A stretch of 6,810 nt of DNA, taken from positions 1-6,810 of the forward strand of contig JBNJEM010000441.1 of the NCBI GenBank assembly GCA_051745935.1, in the 5' to 3' direction. Positions 5,978 through 6,810 of this stretch are shown piece after piece. Every line of letters starts with the position of its first letter. The first letter of the stretch is position 1. The notes under the pieces are model-generated. The model made no database searches. It was not told the origin of the DNA and worked only from the letters and a program-made list of their open reading frames with translations. The position numbers and the translations under genes are program-made. Origin of the DNA: JBNJEM01 sp051745935 (GTDB taxonomy: Bacteria > Planctomycetota > Planctomycetia > Pirellulales > Pirellulaceae).

Positions 5978-6245
5978 ATGTACCGCAGAACGTTCATGAA
6001 GCTGGTGGGTGCCGCGACGGCCGGGTCGCTGTGCGCCGGGGCGGGTTTCGAGCGGACGTTGGAGATGATATCCGAACCAACAATACTGGAAACCGAACAG
6101 TATAAGGACTCGTTCAGGAATAAGTGGCCGATTGTGGCGCGGCGAGGACAAGACTGGCAAGGAAGGCGAAGCGGGCGTATTGGTCTATACGTCGATGCAG
6201 CCTGACGCCGTCCAGTCGCCGCCGCGGCCCGCCATAAATCGGTAA
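5978..6245 (+). pseudogene. Frameshifted remnant of a Tat-signal protein
   Basis: The ATG at 5978 opens with MYRRTFMKLVGAATAGSLCA, a textbook twin-arginine signal (RR at 3-4, then a hydrophobic Ala/Gly-rich core to about residue 24). The frame goes on with ETEQYKDSFRNKWPIVA and then turns Arg-rich and unprotein-like (RRGQDWQGRRSGR) to a stop at 6203-6205. At that point another frame becomes protein-like (GEDKTGKEGEAGVLVYTSMQ from 6141, then PDAVQSPPRPAINR) and ends at TAA 6243-6245. The simplest reading is one small exported protein of about 88 residues broken by a frameshift near 6130-6141, or a larger gene reduced to its ends. No Shine-Dalgarno precedes the ATG. The family is not recognised. 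It could also be a genuine 75-residue protein. Confidence 0.45.
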
Positions 6246-6264
6246 GTTATTCCTGGACGGGTCC

Positions 6265-6666
6265 TTAGGCGACATCGAGCAAGTCAATCACGCATTCCTT
6301 GTTCAATGCTTCCGCCAGACGGACGATCGTGCTCATGGTCGGATTGCGGTTTTCGCCCGATTCAATCCGCGAGATGGCTTGGCGAGTCATGCCGGTTCGC
6401 TCCGAAAGTTGCGTCAGCGAGAGACCGGCTGACTGCCTGGCCTCTCGCAGTCGCGAGGCGAGGCGTTGCACCTGGGCGTCGTGCTTCTTCCTAGCTTCCG
6501 CGCTCCGCGCGTCAATCCAACGCCTCTCCCGCTCCACCTCGGCATCCGCCTTTGCCATCGCTTCTCGCTGGGAGGGTGTTAGTTCCATACGCACTCGGCG
6601 CTTGCCTTCCGCCTTGGCTCGCTCGATCGCCTCACGCTGGGATTTGGTCAGAACGATGGATGCCAT
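6265..6666 (-). CDS. XRE-family HTH regulator, antitoxin-like
   Basis: The preferred start (ATG 6666) gives 133 residues: GGGGGA lies 6 nt upstream, and the gene begins 2 nt after the stop of the preceding gene. A longer frame from 6747 would add 27 residues that merely overlap the preceding gene in another frame. Residues about 70-128 form a Cro/C1-type helix-turn-helix domain (RLREARQSAGLSLTQLSERT, then GMTRQAISRIESGENRNPTM), a DNA-binding fold typical of HigA-like antitoxins. The N-terminal 60 residues are charged and helical and contain a duplicated motif, LTKSQREAIERAKAE (6-20) and LTPSQREAMAKADAE (29-43). Together with the small upstream gene it resembles a toxin-first toxin-antitoxin operon; such antitoxins usually repress their own promoter, which here lies outside the window. 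Confidence 0.8.
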   Translation of the reverse strand: MASIVLTKSQREAIERAKAEGKRRVRMELTPSQREAMAKADAEVERERRWIDARSAEARKKHDAQVQRLASRLREARQSAGLSLTQLSERTGMTRQAISRIESGENRNPTMSTIVRLAEALNKECVIDLLDVA

Positions 6667-6668
6667 GC

Positions 6669-6810
6669 CTAGTCCCCCGGTCGATAAGCCGTAATCGGAA
6701 ACACCGTCGTTTGATCGTCGTCTAACTCGTAAACGCACACTGTCCACTCACCGTTTGTGTCGTATCCGAAGGCAATCCATCGATCGGATGAGCGGCTCCT
6801 TTCAATGCGA
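6669..6810 (-). CDS. 3' end of a small gene, possible toxin partner (partial)
   Basis: The frame enters from the right edge and reads RIERSRSSDRWIAFGYDTNG, then EWTVCVYELDDDQTTVFPIT and AYRPGD before TAG at 6671-6669. The 46 visible residues are the C-terminus; the start is outside the window. The strand-rich pattern ending in VFPITAYRP recalls the last strands of small toxin-like proteins (RelE/BrnT/DUF4258-like folds), but I cannot assign a family. Its stop lies 2 nt before the ATG of the XRE regulator, so the two are probably co-transcribed and translationally linked. Position and partner support a toxin; sequence alone does not prove it. Confidence 0.6.
   Translation of the reverse strand, partial: RIERSRSSDRWIAFGYDTNGEWTVCVYELDDDQTTVFPITAYRPGD

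Noticed and set aside
5549..6160. 203-residue minus frame
   Set aside because: It crosses two copies of the repeat and the antisense of the Tat-leader gene; its recurrent PFQxPPKQ segments are the DNA repeat read in frame.

Overview
The window looks like chromosomal DNA from a GC-rich, gene-sparse bacterium, most likely a member of the Planctomycetota (Pirellulales-like). The clues are a Tat-exported Gfo/Idh/MocA dehydrogenase of the type greatly expanded in planctomycetes, a second 'RRTFMKLVGAA'-type Tat leader on a decayed gene, long intergenic stretches, and short dispersed repeats built on an ACTGGCT core and on GACAAAA motifs. The taxonomic call is inference; no ribosomal or other phylogenetic marker is present.

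Layout, left to right. 61-1329 (+) encodes a complete LarA-type nickel-pincer racemase/epimerase with every catalytic position recognisable. 1330-1874 has no convincing gene; it holds a cluster of GACAAAA motifs in both orientations (1661-1717) and a long, nearly perfect hairpin (1816-1855) just past the end of the next gene. 1875-3221 (-) is a Tat-secreted Gfo/Idh/MocA oxidoreductase with a strong Shine-Dalgarno. 3222-3898 is non-coding; it contains the first copy of a ~285 bp MITE-like element (3498-3782) and a 19-bp tandem duplication (3862-3898) touching the stop codon of the next gene. 3899-4678 (-) is a complete EcsC-family protein. 4679-5977 is a 1.3-kb gene desert made of debris: a tRNA-like relic (minus strand, 5011-5060), a REP-like hairpin (5140-5162), an orphan reading frame with coding-like base use (5123-5389), a degraded repeat copy (5456-5594) and the second copy of the MITE-like element (5601-5890). 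5978-6245 (+) appears to be a frameshifted remnant of a Tat-exported protein. 6265-6666 (-) is an XRE-family antitoxin-like regulator, preceded by only 2 nt by the 3' end of a small gene running off the window edge (6669-6810, -). Together they look like a toxin-first toxin-antitoxin operon.

The complete genes do not form one pathway: larA and the oxidoreductase converge, the EcsC gene stands alone, and the pair at the right edge is a separate operon. LarA and the Gfo/Idh protein could both act in hydroxy-acid or sugar metabolism, but nothing in the window links them. I did not find a convincing undescribed multi-gene system. The most original observation is the two-copy repeat element with nested inverted repeats, outer ends that mirror each other, and a possible 4-bp target duplication around one copy.
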